Assembly: GCA_015057525.1 (NCBI GenBank)
Contig: SVEE01000010.1
Location: 1 to 64,000 of the forward strand
Reading direction: 5' to 3'
DNA from: Lachnospiraceae bacterium
GTDB lineage: Bacteria > Bacillota > Clostridia > Lachnospirales > Lachnospiraceae
DNA length: 64,000 nt
The first letter of the stretch is position 1; each line of letters begins with the position of its first letter. The translations under genes and the position numbers were made by a program. Below are positions 27,804 through 36,206 of the stretch, one piece after another. The notes beneath the pieces were generated by a model. The model searched no databases, was not told the DNA's origin, and saw only the letters and a program-made list of their open reading frames with translations.

Positions 27804-30134
27804 GTGAGACAAAAGAAAAACAAAAGACTCAATATAGGTTTTTTTACATGTCATCTAGATAACGATTATGCATATGAAGTATGTAAAGGTGTAGATTACG
27901 CAGCTAAGGAATTGGATGTTAATTTAGTTGTCTTCCCTGGAATGTATATGAACGCATCATATAACGATCCGAAGAACGCAAGATTTGATTACCAGTACAA
28001 TTCCATCTTTTATTATGCGTCAAAACATACGCTTGATGCACTTATTGTTTCCATTGGTTCTATCGGTAGCTTTCTCTCTGAAAGCGACATGATAGCTTTT
28101 CTCAAGAATTTCGACATACCAATAATCACTATAGAAATTGAAATACCAGGATATCCATGCGTCTATACAGAAGGTAAAACTGGTATGCGTCAGGCAATAG
28201 AACATCTCATCAAGGAACACAACAAAACTAAAATTGGTTTTGTAAGTGGTCGTAAAGAGAATGCCGACGCAAAAGAGCGTCTTGAGACTTATAAACAGGT
28301 TCTCAAGGAGAATAATATTCCTTACGACGGCAATAAAGTTGTTTATGGAGACTTTTCTGAATTCACAGAAAATATTGTTCACGATTTATTAGACCGTAAT
28401 CCAGACTTAGAGGCTATTGCTTTCGCCAACGACCAGATGGCAATAGGCGGATACACAGCAATTAAAGCTCGTGGTCTCGAAATAGGCAAGGATATTCTTG
28501 TGGTTGGCTATGATAACTCTCCTGCATCCATTGTCCTTGAGCCAATGCTTACTACTGTACACAATCAGATTATGGATATGGGTTACCATTCTGTTTATGA
28601 AGCTATTAATCTTATCAACACAGGTTCCACTTCAATGTCGGTTTTAAATTCAAGTCTGATTGTTCGTTCTTCATGCGGATGTAGCGATTTTAATCTCCTT
28701 AAGATAGCTGATTCAAATGCTACATTTGGCAAAACAGAAGACATATACGAAGAAATTGCAAAAATCAACAAATACTTATTCAAAGATTATACTGACGCTT
28801 TTTACTACAACGAACTTATCCTCAAGTTCAATCCTTTACTGAAATTAATACTTGAACCAATCATTGTAAAAGGTGACTTAAAATTTGATAAAGATATAAT
28901 AACAGACTATTTAGGAGAACTTTTAGATTCTGATTTGATAGTAAACTATTTCAATACAGATAAGTTCACCTACGCAATCAAGAGATTAAATAACCTGTTT
29001 CTTCAGTTATCCCCTAATGAGACATTGTCTAATGCTATATCACAATTATTTGCACACATTATGTCATCAATCTTGTTGCACACCTCTAACAGATTGTATA
29101 ACACTGTAAGACAGCACAAGTCCAGCATATGGTCATCTATGTACATCACTAGAGATACCCTTACATATAGCGATGACGAAGAATCTTGTTTCAAGCTTAT
29201 TATGGAGAAGCTTGAGGAATCGCATTTTGACAGTTCATTCATATACATTTATGAAGACCCTGTTATGTTGATGCCTAACGGTTCATGGAAAATACCAAAG
29301 ACATTATACTTACAGGCTTGTGATGACAACGGTATGATAACCTACCTTTCGGGTGACAGCCGACTTATTTCATCAGAAAAAGTTTTCAACAACGAATACA
29401 CACCTAAGGACAGACGTAGAACAATGGTAATCACTCCATTGTTCACAAATAACATTCAATACGGCTTGTTTATAGGTGAAATAGACATAAAATTCTTTGG
29501 CAATATTTACCCAACAACTCTTCAGCTTGCTATGTCACTTAACTTTATCTCTCTCATGAAGCAGCAGCTTTCTACCCAGAAAAAGCTTGCTATATCTGCT
29601 GCAGAGTTAAACGAGAAAAACAAACTGTTAAACAGGTTATCCATAACAGACGCACTCACAGGAATTAACAATCGTCGTGGATTCCTTGACAGTGTGCAAG
29701 CGCAGGTTAATTCTCACTTCAATGAGGGTAAACACGCTATGCTTGTCTTCGCGGATATGGATAACCTTAAACAGGTAAATGATATCTTTGGCCACAAAGA
29801 TGGTGATTTTGCAATAAAGAGCATATCTCAAATTTTAACTAAGAGTTTTGATAAGGACGATATAATCGGACGTATTGGCGGTGACGAATTTGTTGCTTTT
29901 GCTTTTCTTGATGACCCAAAGAAACCTAGCAACATAAGAGCTACTATTTCTGAATTATCTAAGGAATTAAATGATACATGCGGAAAGCCATATTATATCG
30001 ACATCAGTATAGGAATCAGTACTTTTACTTGTACGCCTACACTGAACATAGAAGAAGCTCTTCACAATGCTGACACTGCATTGTACGAAAACAAAAAGAA
30101 CAAGAGAACAAACATAATAAAACCTTCGCTCTAA
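27804..30134 (+). CDS. Soluble diguanylate cyclase with LacI-type ligand-binding domain
   Basis: The 776-residue protein starts at a GTG preceded by AGGGGGT. Residues about 8-300 match the periplasmic-binding fold of LacI/GalR regulators (LNIGFFTCHLDNDYAYEVCKGV, then IGFVSGRKENADAKERLETY and AIAFANDQMAIGGYTAIKARG), but there is no helix-turn-helix before it and no signal peptide. A middle region of about 300 residues with coiled-coil parts follows. The C-terminal GGDEF domain has LTGINNRRGFLD, FADMDNLKQVNDIFGHKDGD and RIGGDEFVAF. No RxxD inhibitory site is visible before the loop. It should sense a small cytoplasmic ligand, perhaps a sugar or nucleoside, and make c-di-GMP. Its stop lies in a shared terminator hairpin. 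Confidence 0.88.
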   Translation: MRQKKNKRLNIGFFTCHLDNDYAYEVCKGVDYAAKELDVNLVVFPGMYMNASYNDPKNARFDYQYNSIFYYASKHTLDALIVSIGSIGSFLSESDMIAFLKNFDIPIITIEIEIPGYPCVYTEGKTGMRQAIEHLIKEHNKTKIGFVSGRKENADAKERLETYKQVLKENNIPYDGNKVVYGDFSEFTENIVHDLLDRNPDLEAIAFANDQMAIGGYTAIKARGLEIGKDILVVGYDNSPASIVLEPMLTTVHNQIMDMGYHSVYEAINLINTGSTSMSVLNSSLIVRSSCGCSDFNLLKIADSNATFGKTEDIYEEIAKINKYLFKDYTDAFYYNELILKFNPLLKLILEPIIVKGDLKFDKDIITDYLGELLDSDLIVNYFNTDKFTYAIKRLNNLFLQLSPNETLSNAISQLFAHIMSSILLHTSNRLYNTVRQHKSSIWSSMYITRDTLTYSDDEESCFKLIMEKLEESHFDSSFIYIYEDPVMLMPNGSWKIPKTLYLQACDDNGMITYLSGDSRLISSEKVFNNEYTPKDRRRTMVITPLFTNNIQYGLFIGEIDIKFFGNIYPTTLQLAMSLNFISLMKQQLSTQKKLAISAAELNEKNKLLNRLSITDALTGINNRRGFLDSVQAQVNSHFNEGKHAMLVFADMDNLKQVNDIFGHKDGDFAIKSISQILTKSFDKDDIIGRIGGDEFVAFAFLDDPKKPSNIRATISELSKELNDTCGKPYYIDISIGISTFTCTPTLNIEEALHNADTALYENKKNKRTNIIKPSL

Positions 30135-30146
30135 GCGAAGGTTTCA
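30119..30146. terminator. Bidirectional terminator built into both coding ends
   Basis: AAACCTTCGCT (30120-30130) pairs perfectly with AGCGAAGGTTT (30134-30144) around a 3-base loop, CTA. The stop codons of the + gene (30132-30134) and of metF on the minus strand (30131-30133) both fall in the loop, so each gene's last codons form one arm. Confidence 0.7.
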
Positions 30147-30985
30147 TTGTAAATAGCCACAGTTGTGTCGGCCTTATTCATGGTGTAGAGGTGAATACCT
30201 GCTACACCATTATTTTTTAAATCTTTTATCTGATTCACTGCGTATTCTATTCCAGCCTTCTTCATATCATCAGGATTGTCTCCATATTTAGCAATAAGAT
30301 TACTTAATTCCTGAGGAACTGATGAACCGGAAAGCTTAACACTTGTGCCAAGCTGATTAGCAGCTGTAATAGGCATAATACCCGCATGTACTGGAACATT
30401 AATCCCAACCTTACCAGCCTTATCCATAAAATCATAAAATACGTTATTATCAAAAAACATCTGTGTAATAAGACAATTCATGCCCATATCCACCTTATGT
30501 TTTAAATATTTCAAATCATCTTCCTGATTCAATGATTCTGGATGAACCTCCGGATAACAGGCACCCGCGATAAGGAATTCTCCTGCTTTATTTATTTCAG
30601 GAATAAGGTCTGATGCATACTTAAACTTACGATTAACAAAATCCTCGTCTGACATATCTCTAGGCTTGTCTCCTCTTAAAGCCAGTATATTATGAATCTG
30701 CTTAGATGACAACTCGTCCAAAATATTGTGAAGCTTTTCATCGTCCATTCCAACAGCTGTCATATGTGCCAAAGCTTCAACCTCACAAATATGCTGAATA
30801 TACGCAGCTATTGTGGCTGTTTTCTTACTATTGCTACCACCGGCACCATAGGTAACACTGATAAAATCCGGTTTCAATGTTTTTATTTTATCTAATGTTT
30901 TAAATATTTCGTAAATATCATCATCTCGCTTTGGAGGAAAAACCTCACAAGAAAATATAACTTTGTCCTTTGTATGCTTAATCAT
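30131..30985 (-). CDS. metF: 5,10-methylenetetrahydrofolate reductase
   Basis: The protein has 284 residues from the ATG at 30985, which follows GAGGAGG; the longer frame is less likely. It is an FAD-containing TIM barrel of single-domain MetF length. Motifs include SCEVFPPKRDDD, SVTYGAGGS, the NILALRGDKPRD segment that contacts FAD, and MNCLITQMFFDN. It reduces methylene-THF to methyl-THF for methionine synthesis. Its start overlaps the thioesterase gene by eight bases. Confidence 0.95.
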   Translation of the reverse strand: MIKHTKDKVIFSCEVFPPKRDDDIYEIFKTLDKIKTLKPDFISVTYGAGGSNSKKTATIAAYIQHICEVEALAHMTAVGMDDEKLHNILDELSSKQIHNILALRGDKPRDMSDEDFVNRKFKYASDLIPEINKAGEFLIAGACYPEVHPESLNQEDDLKYLKHKVDMGMNCLITQMFFDNNVFYDFMDKAGKVGINVPVHAGIMPITAANQLGTSVKLSGSSVPQELSNLIAKYGDNPDDMKKAGIEYAVNQIKDLKNNGVAGIHLYTMNKADTTVAIYNETFA

Positions 30986-31421
30986 TTTTATCCTCCTCAT
31001 CTAACATAGCCAACATTTTTTCATACAATTCCGGCTCCTTGCGTTTAAGAGAAACTGGTTTAAATTCCTTATCCAAAATACAATGAGAGGTTTCTGCTAC
31101 ATGCTTTAACACAGTCATTGATTTATCATATATTTCATATGAAAAATAAAATTTAATCGGCGTCATCTTGTATAACTTTGGAACAATCTTCACAGTCTCA
31201 CCATATCTTATGCTTTCAACAAATCTGCATTTTAAATCAAGCACAGGAATCACATATCCCATTTCATCAAACATATCGAAGGGTATTCCATAAAAATTAA
31301 GCATGTCTATACGTGTTTCTTCTAAATACCTTGCATAATTAGAATGATGAACAACCTGCATCATATCAGTTTCATAATAATTTATTTTTCTTTCGTAATA
31401 TGAATATCTTTTATTTTTCAT
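30978..31421 (-). CDS. Acyl-CoA thioesterase, 4HBT hotdog family
   Basis: The 147-residue protein is a single hotdog domain of the YbgC/4-hydroxybenzoyl-CoA type. The signature YYETDMMQVVHHSNYARYLE contains the catalytic Asp, and later strands include CRFVESIRYGETVKIV. Members hydrolyse short acyl-CoA or acyl-ACP thioesters. Substrate cannot be read. It is translationally coupled to metF and follows the coiled-coil protein gene by a short gap. Confidence 0.85.
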   Translation of the reverse strand: MKNKRYSYYERKINYYETDMMQVVHHSNYARYLEETRIDMLNFYGIPFDMFDEMGYVIPVLDLKCRFVESIRYGETVKIVPKLYKMTPIKFYFSYEIYDKSMTVLKHVAETSHCILDKEFKPVSLKRKEPELYEKMLAMLDEEDKND

Positions 31422-31438
31422 CTTTTTACTCCATTAGC

Positions 31439-32455
31439 CTATTTATTTGGCTTGTAATTTTTAAACATATTTAATGTTCTTGAAACAGCATCTTCAGGTC
31501 GTAAATTTTCTTCAGCTGATTTTACTTCCGTTGCCGCAACCTCAGCAAAGACACTATCTGCTACTTCTTTCTTTTCTGGCACTTCCGCAAAGGCACTGTC
31601 TGTTACTTCTTCCTTCTCTGACACTTCTGCAAAGACACTATCTGTTACTTCTTCCTTCTCTGGCACTTCTGCAAAGACACTGTCTGTTACTTCTTTCTTC
31701 CCTGACACTTCGGAAAAGGCACTGTCTGTTACTTCTTCCTTCTCTTGCATTTCAGAAAAGGCACTGTCTTCGAAACCTTCAACACTCTCATCAACGGTTT
31801 CTCCCTCAAATGCTTTTATCTGATTTCTTGTTTCAAGCTGTCTAAGCTTCATTCTTTCATTATAAAGCTCAAAAGAAAGCAACTGTCCAAGTTCCAAAAT
31901 CTGTGCATATCTATCGTCCTCGCTAAGCTCCTTTAGGCTAGCCATAAGCTCAGCCTTATTATCAGCTATAAGCTTTGCTTTCTCCTCAAGAACCTGAACC
32001 ATTCTGCCATACTGATTATTAATCATCTCATAGGCCTGAGCTACTACATCATTAACCTCTGTAAGCATTTCATCAGTATATATAAGTGATGCCGCGTATA
32101 TATCGTTAGCCGTTCTAAGTACCATCTTATCAGACTCATCCATACGCTCCATCTTAAAGCCGGAACCAACTGATGACATCCCCTTAGTCACACGAATTCG
32201 GCTTGCAGTCTGTTCTGCCTCATATACAATATCCTCAGCCTCTTTCTTAGCATCATTAATTATCTTACCTTTTCTGTCATTAAATTCTCTATACATTTTG
32301 AGCTCGCCATTAACAATATTTTCAAGCTCTCTAAGCATTAAAATTGTCTCATCCTTGTTAATTGCAACCTTGCCCATGGAAAGTGGTACACTCTGTCCAT
32401 TTTCCACCACATCTATCAATCTCTCAATTATCTGTTCTGATTTTCCTTTTTCCAT
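31439..32455 (-). CDS. Coiled-coil protein with tandem 14-residue repeats, unknown function
   Basis: The protein has 338 residues from the ATG at 32455 (AGGAG upstream); the longer frame lacks a site. Residues 1-210 are mostly helical, with heptad-like patterns and a stretch resembling DivIVA or ATP-synthase b-subunit coiled coils (KIINDAKKEAEDIVYEAEQT). Residues about 230-315 are six copies of a 14-residue unit of the form DS.F.EV.EKEEVT, acidic and likely disordered. A basic tail RTLNMFKNYKPNK ends it. No signal peptide is seen. It may be a cytoskeletal or division-related scaffold; the family is not recognised with certainty. Confidence 0.7.
   Translation of the reverse strand: MEKGKSEQIIERLIDVVENGQSVPLSMGKVAINKDETILMLRELENIVNGELKMYREFNDRKGKIINDAKKEAEDIVYEAEQTASRIRVTKGMSSVGSGFKMERMDESDKMVLRTANDIYAASLIYTDEMLTEVNDVVAQAYEMINNQYGRMVQVLEEKAKLIADNKAELMASLKELSEDDRYAQILELGQLLSFELYNERMKLRQLETRNQIKAFEGETVDESVEGFEDSAFSEMQEKEEVTDSAFSEVSGKKEVTDSVFAEVPEKEEVTDSVFAEVSEKEEVTDSAFAEVPEKKEVADSVFAEVAATEVKSAEENLRPEDAVSRTLNMFKNYKPNK
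31551..31760 (-). repeat. Five tandem 42-bp coding repeats
   Basis: Units begin at 31551, 31593, 31635, 31677 and 31719, exactly 42 bases apart, with degenerate copies on both sides. They encode 14 residues each and keep frame. High identity between neighbouring units suggests recent slippage or recombination and possible length variation between strains. Confidence 0.9.
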
Positions 32456-32514
32456 AATATACTCCTGTAACTCATAATGTGAACAAAGAAAATAATACAA
32501 TCTTTTTTAACGTA

Positions 32515-32565
32515 AATCAAGGTTTTTATCCATACCATATCATGACATAGACAAAAACCTTGATT
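32515..32565 (-). terminator. Hairpin after the nitroreductase gene
   Basis: AATCAAGGTTTTT (32515-32527) and AAAAACCTTGATT (32553-32565) are perfectly complementary over 13 bases with a 25-base loop. It lies between the nitroreductase stop and the coiled-coil gene on the minus strand, so it probably ends or attenuates the nitroreductase transcript. Confidence 0.5.
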
Positions 32566-32588
32566 AAAATGCAAAATTCACTATGTGA

Positions 32589-33131
32589 TTATTTGTACGA
32601 TACCAGTTCGGATACTTCCTTACGTGGTGTTGGTTCTGGCATAAAAGCTGGCACACCAATCGGAATCACAGCAGCTACAGTCTGTCCTTCTGGAATTTCA
32701 GCCACTTCTGCAATCTTAGCATCATCGAATATACCTAATATAACGCTTCCAATCCCCTTATCATGAGCTGCAAGACAAAATGTCTGTGCCGCAATTCCTG
32801 CATCAAACATTTCCCAACCTGTCCCCTTACTAGTGGTAAAACTTCCATCTCTCTCATATCCACATCTTCCGTTAACCTGTAATAATAAAACAAGGTTATT
32901 GCACTTACTAACAGTCTTACTATTATGCTCAAATCCAAGAAGACAATCCTCGCATATTTTATTGATAATCTCCTTGTCCTGAATAAGCATATATCTAAGT
33001 GTCTGTGTGTTCTTCCATGTAGGTGCCATTCTAGCAAGGTCTATGATTTCTTCAAATAATTCCTTGCTAATCAATTCATCTGAAAATCTTCTAACACTTC
33101 TTCTTGTTTTAATACATTCTATTACGTTCAT
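32589..33131 (-). CDS. Nitroreductase-family FMN oxidoreductase
   Basis: The protein has 180 residues from the ATG at 33131 with AAGGAG upstream; the longer frame runs into the RNase P RNA gene and is not used. The N-terminus IKTRRSVRRFSDE supplies FMN phosphate contacts, with MAPTWKNTQT and the segment MFDAGIAAQTFCLAAHDKGIGSV typical of the family. These flavoenzymes reduce nitro compounds, quinones or other small acceptors using NAD(P)H. Physiological substrate unknown. Confidence 0.88.
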   Translation of the reverse strand: MNVIECIKTRRSVRRFSDELISKELFEEIIDLARMAPTWKNTQTLRYMLIQDKEIINKICEDCLLGFEHNSKTVSKCNNLVLLLQVNGRCGYERDGSFTTSKGTGWEMFDAGIAAQTFCLAAHDKGIGSVILGIFDDAKIAEVAEIPEGQTVAAVIPIGVPAFMPEPTPRKEVSELVSYK

Positions 33132-33159
33132 TATAATCTCCTTTGATGTGTATTTTTTC

Positions 33160-33188
33160 TTGAAAGTATATTTAAAATATGTTACTCT
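33160..33188 (+). promoter_or_regulatory. Likely rnpB promoter
   Basis: TTGAAA (33160-33165), a 17-base spacer and TACTCT (33183-33188) end about ten bases before the 5' end of the RNase P RNA deduced from helix P1. Confidence 0.5.
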
Positions 33189-33197
33189 AAATCCTGC

Positions 33198-33540
33198 GTA
33201 AGTCAGACAAGTGATTGCGGCTGCCACAAGGCAGGTGAGGAAAGTCCGGGCTTCATAGGGCAGGATGCCGGATAACGTCCGGTGGAGGTGACTCCCAGGC
33301 TAGTGCAACAGAAATATACCGCCAGCATATGCTGGTAAGGGTGGAAAGGCGAGGTAAGAGCTCACCGCAGTCCTGGTAACAGGGCTGGCTCTGTAAACCC
33401 CATCCGAAGCAAGACCAAATATAAGACGATGCAGTTGCCCGCTGGGTCTTTAGGTAGGTCGCTTGAGTCTTATGGTAACATAAGATCTAGATAGATAATC
33501 ACTCTCGACATAACCCGGCTTATAGTCTGGCTTACCACTT
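33198..33540 (+). ncRNA. rnpB: RNase P RNA, type A
   Basis: This is the catalytic RNA of RNase P, which matures tRNA 5' ends. The conserved core GAGGAAAGTCCGGGCT is followed by CATAGGGCAGGATGCC and the AGTGCAACAGAAA block, and near the 3' end by CATAACCCGGCTTATAG. The ends pair to form helix P1: GTAAGTCAGAC at 33198-33208 with GTCTGGCTTAC at 33525-33535, with G-U and single mismatches. Most of the ancestral type A layout is recognisable, unlike the type B RNA of Bacillus. It is divergent from the nitroreductase gene. A clear terminator was not found downstream. Confidence 0.95.
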
Positions 33541-33582
33541 ATAAAAATATATCTAATTATCTACGATTCGCCATGCCATATC

Positions 33583-34299
33583 TTATACATACGCCACAGC
33601 ACAACTGGTTTTCTTCGCATTACTCCATGTAAGACATCTTTCTATAGCACTCTTAGACATCTTCTGGTATTTTTCAAACAACTGCTCTTTAGTATAATTA
33701 CCACTAAGAACATCAATCATCATATTTCGATATTTTACAAAAATTTGCTTCCTTGAAGAAGCATCCATAAGTCCAAAAATAAAACGTGTTCTAATCGGAA
33801 GATTAATATACATCTCTGCATATAAATCATCACCGTCTTCACAATCTAAATGTTGCTCTAATAATTCAAAAAACTGATTTTTCTCCTGATTAGGTATTCC
33901 TGCATGAATAGCCGTAAGTTGCTTACAATAGCTCTTTAAATCAGGAGTAGTTACATCGAAGGTCTGAAGTCCATATATATGAAAAACATCTTTATACATC
34001 TGAAGACGCATTCTCTCCATATACTGGCTCTTATTTATGACCATCCACATGGCCGCATCAAAGTCATCAGCTGTTTCAGCATATATGAGGGAATAAATGT
34101 TGTAAACAACCACTGAAAGCATATAGTCTTCAATGTCATTTTCACTACCTGAAAAGAAAGTCAAAGCTCTCAATTTAGCCCCAAGACTTCTAAATTCATT
34201 CTCAGTTAGCTCCAAATCACTGATTATCTTCAATGAGTCCATTCTTTTTTCAAAGTACTGTTGCATTTGTAATAAGTTAATCTTGTTTCCGTTTTCCAT
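33583..34299 (-). CDS. Hypothetical soluble helical protein
   Basis: The protein has 238 residues from the ATG at 34299, which follows AAGGAGGAGG. There is no signal peptide, membrane helix or recognised motif; predicted content is mainly helical with a cluster of aromatic residues. It stands alone, separated from the upstream kinase gene by a terminator and convergent to rnpB. I cannot suggest a function. Confidence 0.65.
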   Translation of the reverse strand: MENGNKINLLQMQQYFEKRMDSLKIISDLELTENEFRSLGAKLRALTFFSGSENDIEDYMLSVVVYNIYSLIYAETADDFDAAMWMVINKSQYMERMRLQMYKDVFHIYGLQTFDVTTPDLKSYCKQLTAIHAGIPNQEKNQFFELLEQHLDCEDGDDLYAEMYINLPIRTRFIFGLMDASSRKQIFVKYRNMMIDVLSGNYTKEQLFEKYQKMSKSAIERCLTWSNAKKTSCAVAYV

Positions 34300-34350
34300 A
34301 GGCCCTCCTCCTTTCGCCCATACCACTGTCAACAAGTTATCCTATATAGT

Positions 34351-34388
34351 AAAAATAGCCAGCCCGATCCCCCAATCAAGCCGGCTTC
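34351..34388 (-). terminator. Terminator after the TGS/uridine-kinase-like gene
   Basis: On the minus strand AGCCGGCTT pairs with GGGCTGGCT (two wobble pairs), followed by ATTTTT. It separates the kinase-like gene from the hypothetical gene at 34299. Confidence 0.6.
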
Positions 34389-34474
34389 TTCATATATATA
34401 ATTATAAATCAATTCATATAAAATGTCACTAAATTTTAATGAATTTTAAGTAAAATTTCCCAAATTTTTATGAG

Positions 34475-34497
34475 TTAATTTTGTAGAACAAAATTAA
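34475..34497 (-). other. AT-only hairpin at the end of the uridine-kinase-like gene
   Basis: TTAATTTTGT (34475-34484) and ACAAAATTAA (34488-34497) form a perfect 10-base stem with a 3-base loop next to the stop codon. It has no U-run and may stabilise the 3' end of the transcript. Confidence 0.4.
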
Positions 34498-34498
34498 T

Positions 34499-36160
34499 TT
34501 AGATATCAAAACATCCCCCACCTACAAACTCTCTTAAAATAGAATTTTTAGGCACATTTGTTACATCCTGACTAAGGAAATAATCCAGAAACTTAAGAAG
34601 TCTCTTCGCCTCATAATATTCTGGACAATCAGTTGGAACTGCAAAAAGCAAAGGCTCCGCAAACTGCTTGATAACACTTAATTCGTATATCAATGCAGAA
34701 TTAAACATTACATCTGCTTCCTCCTGAAATGGGAAGATATATTTTTCCTCTCCTCTTCTTACAGAAGGCCACATTGCAATAGTATCCTTAGCATTGTTAC
34801 CTCTTGTTCTCGCATCTCTTACAATTCTTCTAATAAGTCTTCCGTCTGTAGTTGGAATACGATTATGTATATCAACATTAAGCTGTGTAAGAGCACTTAT
34901 ATAAACCTTAAATTTACTGTCGTTAGGAAGCTCACTAGTCATACGAGGATTTAAAGCATGAATTCCCTCAGCAACGAGAACATCACCTTTGTTAAGTTTC
35001 ATTTTCTTACCCTTGTATTCCTTCTTTCCAATTGTGAAATTAAAGGTTGGAATCTCAACTTCTTCACCCTTTAAAAGCTTGCTCATATCGGAGTTAAAAA
35101 GTTCTAAATCCATAGCCTCTATACATTCAAAATCATAATTGCCATTTTCATCTTTCGGAGTAAACTCTCTATCTACAAAATAATTATCAAGAGCAAGAGG
35201 GTATGGTCTTAATCCATGGGCTCTGAGCTGTACACTTAATCTATGAGAAAATGTTGTTTTACCAGATGAACTTGGTCCAGCAATAAGAACAATCTTTTTC
35301 TCTCCCGCCTCTATCATATCTGCAATATGAGCAATTTGTTTTTCCATGAGCGCTTCCTGAACAAGCATAAGCTCATTAATTCCACCATCAGTTATACAAT
35401 CATTTAATTCTCCTACATTGTTAACATCCAATGTCTTGCTCCACTCATCAGATGTCTTTAAAACATTAAAAAGTTTTTCCTGTGGAACAAATGCAGGCAA
35501 TTCACTTGGATTTTCCTTCTTAGGAGCCATGAGAACAAATCCGTCATCATACATAATAAGATCAAAGAGCTTTATGTAACCAGTAGATGGAACCATGTAA
35601 CCATAAAAATAATCAACATATCCATCTAAGCCATACATATTTACTTTTGATGCTCTTCTGTATTTGAAAAGCCTCTCTTTTGCTTTCATACCCTGAGCTG
35701 CAAATCTTGCAATAGCTTCCTGAGTACCAACGGATTCTTTAACAATGGCTATATCTTGAGCAACCAGTTCATCCATTCTCGATTTAACCTTATCAAGAAG
35801 TTCAGCACTAAGAGCTACCTCATCAGAAATAAGCTTACAGAAATATCCCTTGCCAACTGAATACATTACGTTTACACAGTGATTAGTTTTGCTCTCAAGA
35901 ACATCAGCAAAAGCCTTAACCAATATAAGCGTCAAACTTCTCTTATATGTCTCGATACCCATAACCGAACTTGTTGAAACAAGCTCTAGCTTGCAATCTT
36001 TATCAATTGCATTGCCTAACTCACAAAGCTTATCATCCTTTATTGCCAAAACATAGTTATACTTATCCGCTACAAAGTACTCCTCTATAAACTTTGCAAT
36101 TGTAGTAGATTTATCTACCGAATAAGTCTCATTGCCCACGCTAACATTAATTTTCTCCAT
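34499..36160 (-). CDS. TGS-domain nucleoside (uridine) kinase-like protein
   Basis: The 553-residue protein joins an N-terminal TGS/threonyl-tRNA-synthetase-like region (residues 1-250, including a second domain like the synthetase editing fold) to a C-terminal P-loop kinase. Walker A reads GPSSSGKTTF, and PLALDNYFVDREFTPKDENG plus DVLVAEGIHALNP are typical of uridine kinase/phosphoribulokinase folds. Such fusions are common in Clostridia; the kinase is presumed to phosphorylate a nucleoside, but the role of the synthetase-like part is not established. It has a full AAGGAGG site and closes the dgt-dnaG-rpoD-trmK-nif3 run. Confidence 0.85.
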   Translation of the reverse strand: MEKINVSVGNETYSVDKSTTIAKFIEEYFVADKYNYVLAIKDDKLCELGNAIDKDCKLELVSTSSVMGIETYKRSLTLILVKAFADVLESKTNHCVNVMYSVGKGYFCKLISDEVALSAELLDKVKSRMDELVAQDIAIVKESVGTQEAIARFAAQGMKAKERLFKYRRASKVNMYGLDGYVDYFYGYMVPSTGYIKLFDLIMYDDGFVLMAPKKENPSELPAFVPQEKLFNVLKTSDEWSKTLDVNNVGELNDCITDGGINELMLVQEALMEKQIAHIADMIEAGEKKIVLIAGPSSSGKTTFSHRLSVQLRAHGLRPYPLALDNYFVDREFTPKDENGNYDFECIEAMDLELFNSDMSKLLKGEEVEIPTFNFTIGKKEYKGKKMKLNKGDVLVAEGIHALNPRMTSELPNDSKFKVYISALTQLNVDIHNRIPTTDGRLIRRIVRDARTRGNNAKDTIAMWPSVRRGEEKYIFPFQEEADVMFNSALIYELSVIKQFAEPLLFAVPTDCPEYYEAKRLLKFLDYFLSQDVTNVPKNSILREFVGGGCFDI

Positions 36161-36206
36161 AGTGTAACCTCCTTAAACAATGTATATTTACAGTTTTTCA
36201 CATTTT

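Noticed and set aside
31551-31760. CRISPR array
   Set aside because: The 42-bp units are contiguous without unique spacers and keep reading frame within a gene.
31474-31845. A 123-codon plus-strand frame opposite the 42-bp repeats
   Set aside because: It is Leu/Pro-rich low complexity produced by reading the repeats in the reverse direction, without a start site.
33132-33227. N-terminal extension of the nitroreductase to 33227
   Set aside because: The extra 32 codons would overlap rnpB, and the ATG at 33131 has a good ribosome binding site.
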